A model generated the notes under the pieces. It was given only the letters and a program-made list of their open reading frames with translations. It did not search any database and was not told the DNA's origin. The position numbers and the translations under genes were made by a program. DNA of 64,000 nucleotides, from assembly GCA_029706075.1 (NCBI GenBank), contig JAINUG010000138.1, positions 1,426,001 to 1,490,000 of the forward strand, written 5' to 3'. Of this stretch, positions 9,737 through 34,850 are shown piece by piece (position 1 is the first letter of the stretch; the number at the start of each line of letters is the position of its first letter). The stretch is from Aldrovandia affinis (taxonomy: Eukaryota; Chordata; Actinopteri; Notacanthiformes; Halosauridae).

Positions 9737-12208
9737 CCTTTTTTTCATGCTGTGTTGAATGTTTCAGAATGGCACATGGTTAATAAAATTATGACCTGTA
9801 CTTTGTGCAGTTTTGTGGTTAGATTTACTCAAGAATAATGACATATTCTACAGTACATATTGGACAGTGAAAAATCCCAAAGCCTCTGCACATGTGAATT
9901 AACTTTCAAACCGACGTCTATCCTGCCAGAATGTGGCGTTTGCACGTTGTGTTGGAAAAGGTCAGAGCACCAAATCTGACATGAATTCAAATAACAAACC
10001 ATTTATTGACAAATATTCCAGTGATTAAGCATACATAAATAATACAACAAGACCAATATTATCAAATATCCAGAGAGCACTTACACAGGGGAGAGATGGC
10101 AACTGACTATTAGGGAGATTAATTAAGCAGTAGGTGTTGTGGTCTAATTACATATACGGGAGAACAGGAGCACCCTTTGAATACATTTTTAAGACCTTTT
10201 GTCTCTGGCAAGCTTCTTCAAGGCAGTTATTAAAGAATAAAAATAAAGTTAAATTGCACATCTTAATTTACAACTATTTCTAGCTTAATGCAGAACTAAT
10301 GGAAAAATATATCATTACGGACCCATTAGGTTAAATTATCCATGCTTTGCATGCTTTTAAATGGAAATCTCTAAACTAAAGTGGCAAGACAAGCCCTCCA
10401 AATGGCAGACCCATTAATGCATCATTTTACATGTATGCAACTTTACAGAGTAACTAGTTGACAGGCTGTTTTTTTTTTTACTTTCACAATCAAGTAGTGC
10501 ATCTCATTATGAGAAAGAAGTCACAAGCGGCAGAGGGAACACGTGACAGCAACGAATTCAACCAACTTTTTAATTTGCTTTCTATGCACTTGTTTTGCTG
10601 AAGTCAGCAGTGTTCTAACATGGTTTAGTAATTTAGCTCATAATAAGTGTGGCAAGATTGGAATCGATAGGTAAAGAGTCAGGACGCGTGTTGGAATTAA
10701 AGGAGCACTCCACAATGAGGATTAATTAATGTGTAATTTCTTACTTTGACCTACGATGCAAACAAGGTACAGCGAAGTGCTGCTTTTGTATGGCCCCTTC
10801 TGTATGGCCCCTTCTGTGAAGAAAGCTTGTTTCATGGCAGCAGTGGCACTGGCTAGATTAAAAACACTGCGCTAAAAGAATGTGCCCCACAGCAATTTGT
10901 CACAGACAACCTGTGTGACTCAAGAATCGATCGCTCGACAAAGTGAGCCAGGCCTTTCCTACATGCCGTTTGTTAATACATAATTAGTCAGAGGGACAAA
11001 TCACTTGTTAACAAGCTTTTGAGCACGGGGCCCTTGACCATGTCACCATGGTGTTTAGTGGTGCTGAGGGCTCAGATCAATTAGGCCCTATTAAGTTTCC
11101 CTGACAGAGAATGTAGACAGAGAAAGATCTTTACAAACACAAGGCACACTGATATAACAACATACAGACAACTACAGACCCCCCAGTGTTGCCAGATGCC
11201 TACAGTTTTATTGCCTGAAAATATTCCATTCTCTATCTTCAAATGTGTCCCACATCAATTTTCCAAGACTAAATTTGGGTAACATCCCCCATTCTGGCAA
11301 CCCTGGACCCCCAAGGAATATACCAAACTCCACATTGAGGCAAATAAGCAGGTGTTAAAAAAAAAAAAAAAAAAGGATTGTATTAAGCAAACCAGGCCTA
11401 ATTGATCCGACTGTGCTAAGGGGACTGAAACACAAGGTGCCGCCTACATTACAGATAAGGACCGACCTATCAAATATTTTTTAAATAAAAATACTTTAAT
11501 TCTGTACTTCCACAAATGACAAAATAAAAGCACTTTGTTCATGCTGACTTTTACTTTCCAACAGAAAGCAAATCACAAAGAGCCATTGTCTGAGCTCCAG
11601 GCAGACATTTCAATCCAATCCTTTTAGCAGCACAAATGGATCATTTTCAGAAATCTGCTGAGCACCAATTTCTCACAGGCAAAATTAGGAAAAAAAGTAT
11701 TTGAAAACAACAAAGAACAGTTTCATTCCTCAACCTGTGGGACGCATTGGCACAAATCTGGCGGCCACCGCTCTGAGGTCACATGACTCTTACCGCAGAT
11801 GCTGCTTAAGGCTAAAGGAAATCACAATGACGCACTGCACTTCAGAACAGACACAGGCTTTGAACATGTTTTAACATCACTTCACAGATCTGCCCTCTTC
11901 CGACTTTCCTCTACATGGCCAATAGAAAACAGTGTAGGAGGACGTTATCAGATTCCAGTCCAGTCTGTGAGAGGCTTCTGAGTGACAGACCCTTATCCCT
12001 TATTGTTTTGTATGGCTGTTGGGCTGTTAGCGTGACTTTGTGATGGCTTGGCCACCCTCTGCCAGGTTTCTAAAGGGGTAGCGATTGTGCTGGGTAGGCG
12101 GGGCTTGGTATTGGCAGGCCCCTGTTGGCTGCCCTCTGTGGTGAGTGACAGATCGTGATTGGCAGATATTTGAGGGTGAGGGATTTTGAGATCGGAAAGG
12201 GCCACTCC
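9737..12208. other. Downstream flank and probable 3' UTR of C9orf72
   Basis: No coding region recognised. On the minus strand this is downstream of the C9orf72 stop codon. Reverse AATAAA signals (TTTATT on the plus strand) occur near 10002 and 11201, either of which could end the message. A poly-A run sits at about 11357-11374. The true transcript end cannot be chosen from sequence alone. Confidence 0.45.
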
Positions 12209-25711
<13,503 letters not shown>

Positions 25712-27077
25712 CTCCCCAGGGTGCCCTCTACTGGCTTGCGGCACTGGCTAAATGCCCTCCTGTTATTAGCCTTGTTGCGTCAGCCTAATGCAGCTAGTCT
25801 TTCTTTAGGGTTGGTGTTGAAATCAGTAGCACAAGGGTACTTGTTGTAAACACTTCTGATCCTGTTCCACTTCTGTTGGATGAACAGCCACTGCTGCTAG
25901 AATGGGTCTTTACATACAGCTTAACCTATAGAACAGAGAACAGCAATGTTGCATACTGAAATGATTTCCACACGTATACACTGAAAATGGTTCACACTTT
26001 AAGTGCATCACATCCTATGCTGCTAGAGGTTGGACAACCCTGGAAAATGCACAGCAACATTTGGATACTAACTCTGTGAATTGCCTCATGGTGAATACAT
26101 TTTGTTGTATCTTTTTTTCCCCCTCTTACCTTCATTTATTATGAATTGAGCTTGGGAGTTGTATTTATTTTTTGAGGGGGAGGGTTAAGTGTAAATATAG
26201 CTAGTTTGCAACGTTTAACCCGTATCATAACAATCAATACTGCTTGTTTTACGTATATGGCTAAATAGCTAACATTACCAAGATACAGCACCATTCGTAC
26301 CTAGTTTGCTAACTATATAGGTAATACCAATGTGGTTCGCTAAATGAAAAATCATACACATCTGGCATGGTGTATAGTTAGCTAGCTAATTAGCGAGTTA
26401 GCAAGCGATTTCTCTCAGTTAGCTAACGTTGTCTTGCTAGCTACCTTTTAAACTATAAGTGACTAAATGTTAACTACTTAGGGCTCAAGACATAACAAGC
26501 TAAGTTAGACAACATAATTCGCTTTTGTATCTTAGCTATACAGCTAGTTTACCTAGGTTGGACATTTGGCCATTACAGGTTGTAAGCTAGCTGCTATCTA
26601 ATCAGAAAACTAGCTAGCTTGCTAGGAACCCAGACGAAAAACAACAAAAGACTACATTGCTATCGCTTGATACTAGCTAAAGTTAGGTGAGCTAACGTTA
26701 GATTATTTAGTAAATATTTGGTGGTTGCTTTTAGCTAACACAATATATAGCGCTACTGGTACGTTTGTCTTTCGAATAATATTGACAAACTTAGCTAAAT
26801 TAAATAAATTAAAAATGCATGTATAATATTGCTGATGACACAGATATAGCCCTGTATAATTAAAAGCAAGCTACCTGTTTATGGTGATGTAGCATAAATA
26901 GGATAACAGTGCATTTCTCTATTTTCCACACCACTTCCTGGTCTCATGTCAACAACCAAGTAAAGACCAACCAATGAATCTCAATGATTCTCTGAGCCTA
27001 TATTGCCCTCTAGTGAAGACGCTAAGAATTGTTTGACACAGTGGCAAAAACTCGACCCTTGGAGAGCTGCAGGTTAG
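25712..27077. other. 5' flank of C9orf72; rich in GCTAAC/TAGCTA motifs
   Basis: No coding region recognised. From about 26200 to 26760 the words TAGCTA, GCTAAC and AACGTT recur many times on both strands, making the stretch locally self-complementary. No GGGGCC hexanucleotide array, the repeat behind human C9orf72 disease, is visible here or anywhere up to 27 kb. Confidence 0.5.
26875..26975 (-). promoter_or_regulatory. Candidate promoter and non-coding first exon of C9orf72
   Basis: On the minus strand an ETS-like CCAGGAAGTG lies at about 26932-26941, with a CCAAT-box core 30 bases farther upstream, followed by an open stretch ending AAACAG|GTAGCT at 26875/26874. The spacing and location suit a first exon that splices to exon 2, but this is inference only. 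Confidence 0.25.
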
Positions 27078-27321
27078 CTGGTCCTGGAGTGCCAGATATG
27101 TTTCTGGTTGTTGTTCCATTTAAATCCCTAATACTGCATAACTGGATTCATTTATAGGCTTAACAAATGCAGTTGGCCATGTGCTGGAATTACCCAGTGT
27201 TTCACCTTTCAGGCTCTTGAATATTCAGGTTCAGACTTCAGACTCTCAAATATCATTCAAACTGTGCAACCAAGCTCAAATAGATCAAAAACCAGAAACA
27301 TCTCTGCCACTCCAGGACCAG
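27078..27321. repeat. MITE with 32-bp inverted repeats
   Basis: The left arm 27078-27109 (CTGGTCCTGGAGTGCCAGAT) is mirrored by the right arm 27290-27321 with few mismatches. 244 bp in all, no coding content. Related words occur at 13700-13750 (CCTGGTCCTGGAATACCAGA). Confidence 0.75.
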
Positions 27322-27746
27322 TCTTGCTTATCTTTAAAATTGGCAAGATTGTAATACTGTAAAAGTTACAGCTTGGTACATTGTTGGTACTGTAATATTT
27401 ACAGGTAGGTGTTAAACCTGCTAGGCATTGCTGCCTGTTGCACCTCCAACGGTGCCCTTAGGTCGAAACCGAACGCAAAGCTATACATGGCTCCAGTACC
27501 GCCCTCTAGTTTGCCCTGCTGAACCATCCCTGCCTCTCCTGCTACGCCACTATCATTGTGCAATTACTTTACACTGGAGCTTCTGGACACATCTTCAGTG
27601 ATGATCCTGGATTCATTTGGTGTTTCGGGTCTTTCTGCATCATACACCCTCTTCCAGGCGAGCCCAGCTGTAGTTGATCAGACCTCAGCTTGTGCCAGAC
27701 AAAAAAAATAAAAAAATTCAATTAAACAGCTAAACACAGCATTTTC

Positions 27747-29700
27747 TTAGTTGTTCCCCCACTTCCTATCCTTTCTCCTCAGCCACAGCCAGAAACTGCC
27801 CTTCTCTGCTTCTTCAGACAGCTCTTTGGTTGCCTTTCGTAGCTTGGCACCTGCCACTCCCATGTCCCTGAATAGGCGTGTCATTGATGTGCTGACGAAG
27901 CCTCTGCATCCTACTTCCACAGGGTAGATGACAGACCTCCAGCCAGCCTCCTTGCACTCAGCAGCCAGGTCTGAGTACTTCTGCCTTTTCCTCTCATAGG
28001 CGGCATCTACGCCCTCCTCCCATGGGACAGTTAGTTCAATGAGGAGTACGGTCTTGGCAGTAGTGGACCACACCACTATGTTAGGACGGAGAGTTGTGAT
28101 GGTAATCTCTCTGGGGAACTGCAGCTGCCTGCCGAGGTCGACCCTCATGTTACACTCCTTGCCGGGGGAAAGGAGTCTTGCTGGAGCTCTCAAGCTGGTG
28201 GTGCTTTCAGTGCTCCCTCCTTGCCTGACGAACTGGATGTGGCGTTTTGTTGCTGTTGAACATCCACTGTTTGTAGCCTGCCTACAGACCTCCAAAGTCT
28301 CCGCTAGTTTCTTTAGGACCTGGTCATGTCGCTATCTATAGCGCCCTTGGGACAGCGCGGTCTTGCATCCTGACAGGATGTGTCGGAGGCTCGCATTGGG
28401 AGCATTGAGTGGGCAGCACTCCTCATTGCCAAACCACTGGTGAAGGTTGCGGGGACAAGGAAGAGTGTCATAGGTTGATCTGATGAGGAAACTGAGTCGG
28501 GCTTGAGGAATTTTCCACAGGTCCGACCAACTGATCTGTCTGCTGACAATGCCCTCCCATGTAGTCCAGCCTCCCTGACAACCTTGACACTGCCTTGATC
28601 TTGTACCGCTCCTCCTCCATATTTGTCACTTCTGACACAACCATCTCTTTTCTCTCTTTCCTGTTGGCCTTGGACTAGAATCGCGGTGCTTCTCCCCATC
28701 CAAGTCCTGTCCGTCCTGCCTGGACTCTACCGACAACTTCTAGGTGTTGCAGCCTGCTGATCGCCTGATCCACTTCAACTTGAGCTTTCCACTTCCGTCC
28801 TGTGCGCACCTGGCCATCCGCACACCTCACCAACTGGTCAGTGGACTCTCTCAGCTCCTGGACCAGTCTGGTCTTTCCCAGCTTGTAACCCAGGCTGATG
28901 GATTGTAGAGGCAGCTGCAAGATGTTCCTCCCGAAGAGATCTGTCTCAGAAAGGCAACGTGGTAGCCCCAGCCATTTTCGGATCTGTGAGTTGGCTATTC
29001 CATCCATCCTACTTGCTGTTGACAAGGGAATTTCACACATTTTCAGTGGCCACATCACCTTTTAGTACAGTGTAAACTGGTAGCACCACACCTTGTACTT
29101 TCCGGGGAGTTGGCTTCGGTCAATTCTTGCCAGACCATCTGAGAGTTGTTTCTGTATGGCTTTCCCCATCTGCTTGTCAGAGAGCTCTGCAGTGTACTGC
29201 CTCCCCAGGCTTTGGATGGGCTGTGTGACCAACCTCGGAATTTGCTCTCCACCTGCGACAAAGATGGTATTGTCGTTTCTGACCCCTTTCCTGAGAGACA
29301 GCTTCGCGACTTGGAAGGTTTTATCTTCATTCTTGCCCAGGACACCAGCTCATCCAGTCTTTTCAGCAGTCTTGTTGTGCATGCTGCTGTCTGCAAGATG
29401 CTTGTGACATCATCCATGTAGCTCCTCAGTGGAGGTAGCCTCTGCCCTGATTGTAGCTTTATTCCTCCTACCATCTGTCTTGCGCCAATTAGGATGATCT
29501 CGAAGGCTGCCACAAACAGTATGGGAGAGATGGAACACCCTATGGCGATTCCTACTTCCAACTGCTGCCACTCGATTGTGAAGTCTTGGAGGGCAAAGCA
29601 CATCTGTAGATCCTTCAAGTAGCTGGATACTAGATCCCTGATGCATTCAGGCATGAAGAAGAACTCCATGGCAAAATTGTTAAATTCCTAAAAGGGATTA
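27747..29700 (-). pseudogene. Non-LTR retrotransposon 3' half with restriction-like endonuclease
   Basis: On the minus strand, the RT palm (GCSISPILFVAAFEIILIGA, LRSYMDDVTSIL; about 29410-29600) comes first, then a thumb and linker (IRKWLGLPRCLSETDLFGRN, RTGRKWKAQVEVDQAISRL; 28690-29030), a CCHC-like finger region near 28350-28440, and a C-terminal PD-(D/E)XK-like domain (LRPNIVVWSTTAKTVLLIEL then TVPWEE, 27747-28295). RT followed by such an endonuclease is the R2/R4-type layout. At least three frame breaks make it inactive. The clade is not certain. Confidence 0.7.
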
Positions 29701-29990
29701 ACAAAGTAAAATACCAAAGATGTTTTAAGATAAGTGGGGTCAGCAGAACAAGAGGCCACAGGTGGAAATTAGCTAAAGGCAAATTCCGCACAGATATTAG
29801 GAAGTTTTTCTTTACACAGAGAGTTGTCAATGCCTGGAACAGCTTGCCAGGTCAGGTAGTAGAAGCAGAAACGCTTGGGCTATTCAAGTCCAGGCTAGAT
29901 GTAGTATTAGATACTCTTTAGATTAGGACATGATGAGCCTAGATGGGCCGAACGGCCCGTTCTCATCATTATGTATTCTTATGTTCTTAT
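29700..29990 (+). mobile_element. CR1/L2-like LINE 3' end
   Basis: The plus strand encodes the C-terminal tail of a CR1/L2/Rex1-type polyprotein (TRGHRWKLAKGKFRTDIRKF, RVVNAWNSLPGQVVEAETLG, FKSRLDVVLDTL) with a stop near 29921. Then comes a short 3' UTR (GATGAGCCTAGATGGGCCGA) ending in repeats of TTCTTATG. 5'-truncated, as is usual for LINE copies. Confidence 0.85.
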
Positions 29991-32030
29991 GTAAAATCAA
30001 TGAGCTAATGTGGGACTGATCCAACAAAATGCAACAAAATGTGACCATAGCAACATGAAGCATTGATTACAAATTCAAAATTATGTTGTTATCCTGTTAA
30101 ATACCTCAGTGAAGTGAATGGGAAATCCCTTCCCTACATCTTTGTACCATATATGGACATACTGTATATGCAATATTTTTACATTATTTCCTTTACCCCA
30201 GGTTTTGAGTTCCCTGGAATAGAGCCTTGTAGTCCTGTGCTCTGCTTGAGTTATTTATCTCTACATAGTCCATCTGGGGCCTTGTTTCTTCTTTAAAAAA
30301 TCATATGACTTGTTTGGGACAAGGGACTCCATACTTTGTCACACAGGGCCAGTCATGCTACTTTGAGGAGTTGGTTCTGCATTGTGCACTTTGCCATTGG
30401 CGTTATTTTTTGGTTTGTTTAACTGGCTTTAATTTGAGCCTTTAGTTAGTTCTTTCTTTCCTTTTTATCCTGGCCTTCTCCAGAGATTGTTGTAACATTA
30501 TATGAAAAATCACTCAATGAAAACATTCACAAAAAAGAATACATGGAATTATTGAGCAAACAAATTTGATTTTCTGCTGTGGGTTTTTTTCCTGTAGGCT
30601 GGAAATGTGAGGGGGAAAAATCTTCCGCCTGTCTACATTAGTTGCCAATTTATTCTTAAAGATAAATTGTTGTCCCGAGAGGGATAATTTTATTTTATAT
30701 TAGAATGTGTTGTGTTAAACATGATAAAGTGATGCTTTATGTTCCAGTCTGGGCTTAATGCATGTGTGATATGAAATTATTGGCCTGTCCCACAGTCCCT
30801 TATGAGAGGCACACTGACGCTTTTTCCACTTTATTATAGAGTGAGTCCGAGGGCTATAAAAGATGACTTGACAATATGTACCTCTAAGTATCTTGAGTCC
30901 CACTGGAGTTGGGTGTAATGTTGGTACCACCTACACTGAATGAAATCGTAGATCATCCTGTTCATTTATTAATGTTTTAAGACTCGCTGAGTGGTCTGTG
31001 TGTCTCCCAGATGGCACTTCAAGATTAATGTTCCTTCCCCAACTGCATCAGTTAGACCGTTATCTGGTATTCATCTTTACAAGTTCGTATTGACTTTTGT
31101 GCAATCTCACAGAAAATGGAATATCACACATGGAGCCAATAGGAGAATAGATACTTGAAAAAGGTTGGGTCTGCACCAAATGCAGTTCCATAGTTCTATT
31201 CTTTCCTTCTCAACAAGAAGCGTTGTAACACAAGTTCATTTTTTGTGGGGATCTCTGCTTTCTGTTATCATTTGCATGAATGCTTTTTATGACTTATTGT
31301 TATTGTTTACTTACCGAATCCTTATCCTTGCAAACAGTGTGCTTGCTTTTGTTTAGCTGTCAGCTCAACAAACTTGATGGTGCTGTGCATAACGCATGTG
31401 ATGATTTTAAGCCTGTTGTGACTGACATCAAAGTCTTATTTGGATGTTTCTGTCCCTGAGCAATTTCCCCAGGGACATTAACACTTTTGGAACTATGTAG
31501 CTTTTACTATGTAACATATAGGAAGTAAATGTACCTTGTTTATTTATAAAATATAATTTAATCTTTTGAAAACGGGATGATATTATCTTGCATGGATACT
31601 GGATTGCATTTATTTAGCGCCTTTCATCTCACAGCGCTTTGCAGCAAAAGGGAGGTTATTGAACTAATTAAACAGGGGGATTATTAGGTGGCTAGAATGA
31701 GACAGCCAGGTTTGGAATTTGGTCAGGACACCAGAGAACCACCTACTCTTTGTTATAATTGACATGGGACCTTTAATGACCAAACTCAGGACTTCAATTT
31801 AGTCAAATAACCAGCCTCTCCTACAGAACAGAGTCCCCTCACTGCACTGGGGCTCCTGGTTTTTGGCACAATTTTTGACTTGTTTCCACAGAGGTTTCCC
31901 ATTCAAGTAGCAACCAAGCCCATCCCTGCTTGTCTTCAAGCATTAGGCAGTAGTAAAGTTAGAGTGGTATGGCTGCTGGCTGACAACTGAAGTAGATGCA
32001 GATAGTTTGATCTCTTAACTAGACCTCTGA
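29991..32030. other. no gene recognised; possible old repeat at 31590-31870
   Basis: No convincing coding sequence. The stretch from 31605 (TTTATTTAGCGCCTTTCATC, TCACAGCGCTTTGCAG) resembles a dispersed repeat I associate with fish genomes. The remainder is AT-rich single-copy-looking DNA. Confidence 0.4.
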
Positions 32031-32034
32031 GCTA

Positions 32035-32476
32035 CAGGTAACTGACAAAGTAAAGGACACACTTGAGTAAATGAAGGGTTCTGGCAGATATTTTTGGCAT
32101 GGGGTGCATTTTCCTGGCATGATTTAGGCCCACTCATCCCCTTAGAGGGTCAATTCCAATAAATACAAACCCATTCTGAATGATCACCTTCATCCTATGG
32201 TGAAGCATTTATATTCTGATGGATGTAGACCATATGCCATGGCCATCTCATTTGCCAGATGTCAAATCAATGGAATACTTATGGGAGATACTGGAGCAGT
32301 GCCTGAGGCAGCGTTTAATTTTTATAGAAGAATGGAATTTCATCCCTCCAATAGAGTTCCATACACTTGTAGAATCTATGCCAAGGTGCATTGAAGCTCT
32401 TATGGCAGCTCTTGGTGGCCCAACGCCCTATTAAAAGACTTTATGTTAGTGTTTCCTTTATTTTGGCAGTTACCTG
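32035..32476 (+). mobile_element. Short Tc1-like element (second family) with transposase C-terminus
   Basis: The ends CAGGTAACTGACAAAGTAAA and the reverse of CAGGTAACTGCCAAAATAAA are flanked by TA (32033-32034 and 32477-32478). The interior encodes the end of a Tc1 transposase at about 32219-32434 (HLPDVKSMEYLWEILEQCLR, LVESMPRCIEAL). The catalytic Glu region (normally DLNPIEHLW) is altered. Only 442 bp, so internally deleted. Confidence 0.88.
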
Positions 32477-32478
32477 TA

Positions 32479-34520
32479 ATTCTTACTAGACCTAATTACC
32501 TGTAATTTTGACCTCTGACCTAGCTAGCTATGCTCTCACACCAGCTGGATAATATTTTCACCTATCTTTGTACAGCATTGCGAACTCGTGGGAACCACGG
32601 CAATGTCCCCGAGGTCATACTGCAGACCACTGTAGGATAAGGGTGAGGAAAGATTTTGAACATGATCCAATTGAAGGGAGCAGAGAAGTGGAGTCATTTA
32701 AGCTTATAGCTCAGAGAGAATCCACGGAAGACTGAATCCGGTTGAAGAGCTGTCTCTGATTACACACTGTTGGCAGCCAGCAGTGTGTGTGTGTGTGTGT
32801 GAGGGGGCGGGAGGCGGGATTGCTCCTCACTGATAATTTTGCCAAGGAGAAGTCGAGCATCAAGGAACTTATCAGTGCCTTTAGGGCTTCCTCTTGCTGA
32901 TAACCAAGGATATGAGAGTCAGCCAGGTGCAGCTGCTAAGCCAAATTTTTCATTATATGTCTCAGGGACATGGTATATCCTTCCCTTATCAGCGCAGTTC
33001 ATTCCTTTTCCCCGTTTGCCACTAGTTTGTGTTTTGCGTCAGCAATCCATTTGTGTGGCAAATCCCCACAGCCATTTTATTTGGGCTATGTCCACAGGTA
33101 CGATTCTCTTAGGTTGTTGCAGGCTTGTTATCGTTGTACAATGCAAGGGAAATCCATACAAATGTATTCATATTTTAGAAAAAAACTGATTTACCTTCCT
33201 ATAAAGTGCCCTTTAGGGCAAATATTAAAGTAATATTTAATATTACGAAGGGCAGTGTGATGAAATACCTCAACAAGCCTAAAAGTGGTCTCCTCTGGAC
33301 CTCATTAGCTGCCCAGTGCTTTACTATGCTCAATCCAAATGGCTAACTGGACTTTGTGTTTCTAGGCAACCAAATGACCAATAGTGGTCCTCTCCTCATG
33401 TGCAAGGGTTAGACCTCCTGAAAAACTTGTAACCAAACCAAACGCATTTGTTCTGGGCAAGGAGTAAGCACAACTTTAATCAAAAAATCATGGCTATAAA
33501 TCATGGCATCTATCATAATATTATATTAATAGCATACTGTTTTACCATATCTTATTCATGTCCCATATAATGTAGGAAAGACTGGGGTACAAATTGTTTA
33601 TTGTTGGTGTCACAAAAAAAAAAAACGTATGAACCGCAAAAAAACTTATTTTTCCCTTACAGTAAGACGGCATTATGGTTTAGTTAATTAACTTTTACAC
33701 CCATTTTATTATTTGTTGATTTATAACAAAAGGAAGACTTTGGAATTGTTTAAAGTTTGCACCAATACAGCTTTCACTTGCGCCCCACAAATTGTCCCCA
33801 CCTCTTCATAGCATGCGCCCATAATCCTACCCCTATTGGAACTATGTATGAGCAGAAAAGCACATAAACTCAGATCAGTGTGATTAACTGTACCTGTGCC
33901 TTATATGTCCACCCTGTTCTCCACTCAAATAAAATGCAGTGCACTCCCTCTACTCTTGTAGATGTAATTTGCATCATGATCGATGAGTATCTCTCATTAA
34001 ACTGCTAACTGCTAAGTAGCCCCTGCATATCGTTTGCATTGGTTATGACTAACAGAGCCAGTCTGCAGACCATTAATTTGTCATTAGGGGGAAAACAGTT
34101 TACTGGCTATTGTGCCCTTTCAGCAGATAGGTCTGCTCTATTAGGATAGTTTTTCACCCCCAGATCTTGGGTGTACCTTCAGTTTTTTACATCTGAAGGG
34201 TCACTGGGAAAAGTAATCCAAAACTACAACCTTCAGGAGGTCAGACTACTGTGAGTGCACATCAATTGGATTGGTTGCTACAGTACATGACATCCCAAAA
34301 ACATCTGAGGCACCTGGACCTTTCAAACATCAAATATGTATTAGATTTCTATAATTTGTATATTTCCAATGTATATGTTTAAAGCTCATTAGCACATACA
34401 TCACTCTGCTGTATACATACAACACTGCTTTTTCCTTTTTCCCCATTTTGGAATAGCACAGAGAAGCACACACCCTCCTCGGAAGCATATTCTGCTGTTG
34501 GCAGCTGCTACTTTTCACTC
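32479..34520. other. no gene recognised
   Basis: Includes a TG run at 32781-32803. Reading frames at 32839-33233 overlap in two phases and show no known domain. No repeat family was identified with confidence. Confidence 0.4.
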
Positions 34521-34523
34521 ATT

Positions 34524-34850
34524 TACATTACATTTTAAGCATTTAGCAGATGATCTTATCCAGAGCGACTTACAAGATGTGCATTAATACATGTTAAGAA
34601 CAATCATTGTACGAGCACAAAATCAGTGCAGTAATACAGCGATAGACATCGTTGTTGGTAGCAGCATATCATACCTGTAACCCTGGGAAGGAAAAGGTTA
34701 GTACATTTTTTTAAAACATTTTTTGAGGAATAAACAAGTGTACATATACAAAAAGTATTAAACAAGTTGGCAGTGGTGATGGCAATTGACTAGATGTACA
34801 AACTTCAGTGGTAGTGGAGTCAGAAGAGGTGGGTTTTGTCACTTCACAGT
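34524..34850 (-). repeat. L2 LINE 3' end, copy 3
   Basis: On the minus strand the tail (CATTTTAAGCATTTAGCAGA on the plus strand), the 3' UTR (ACAATCATTGTACGAGCACA, CAGTGCAGTAATACAGCGAT) and the start of the coding end match the copy at 59784-60080. It ends shortly after GTAGTGGAGTCAGAAGAGG. Confidence 0.85.

Noticed and set aside
32839..33233. Two overlapping plus-strand frames of about 90-115 codons
   Set aside because: No domain, no splice support and overlapping phases; random open frames.
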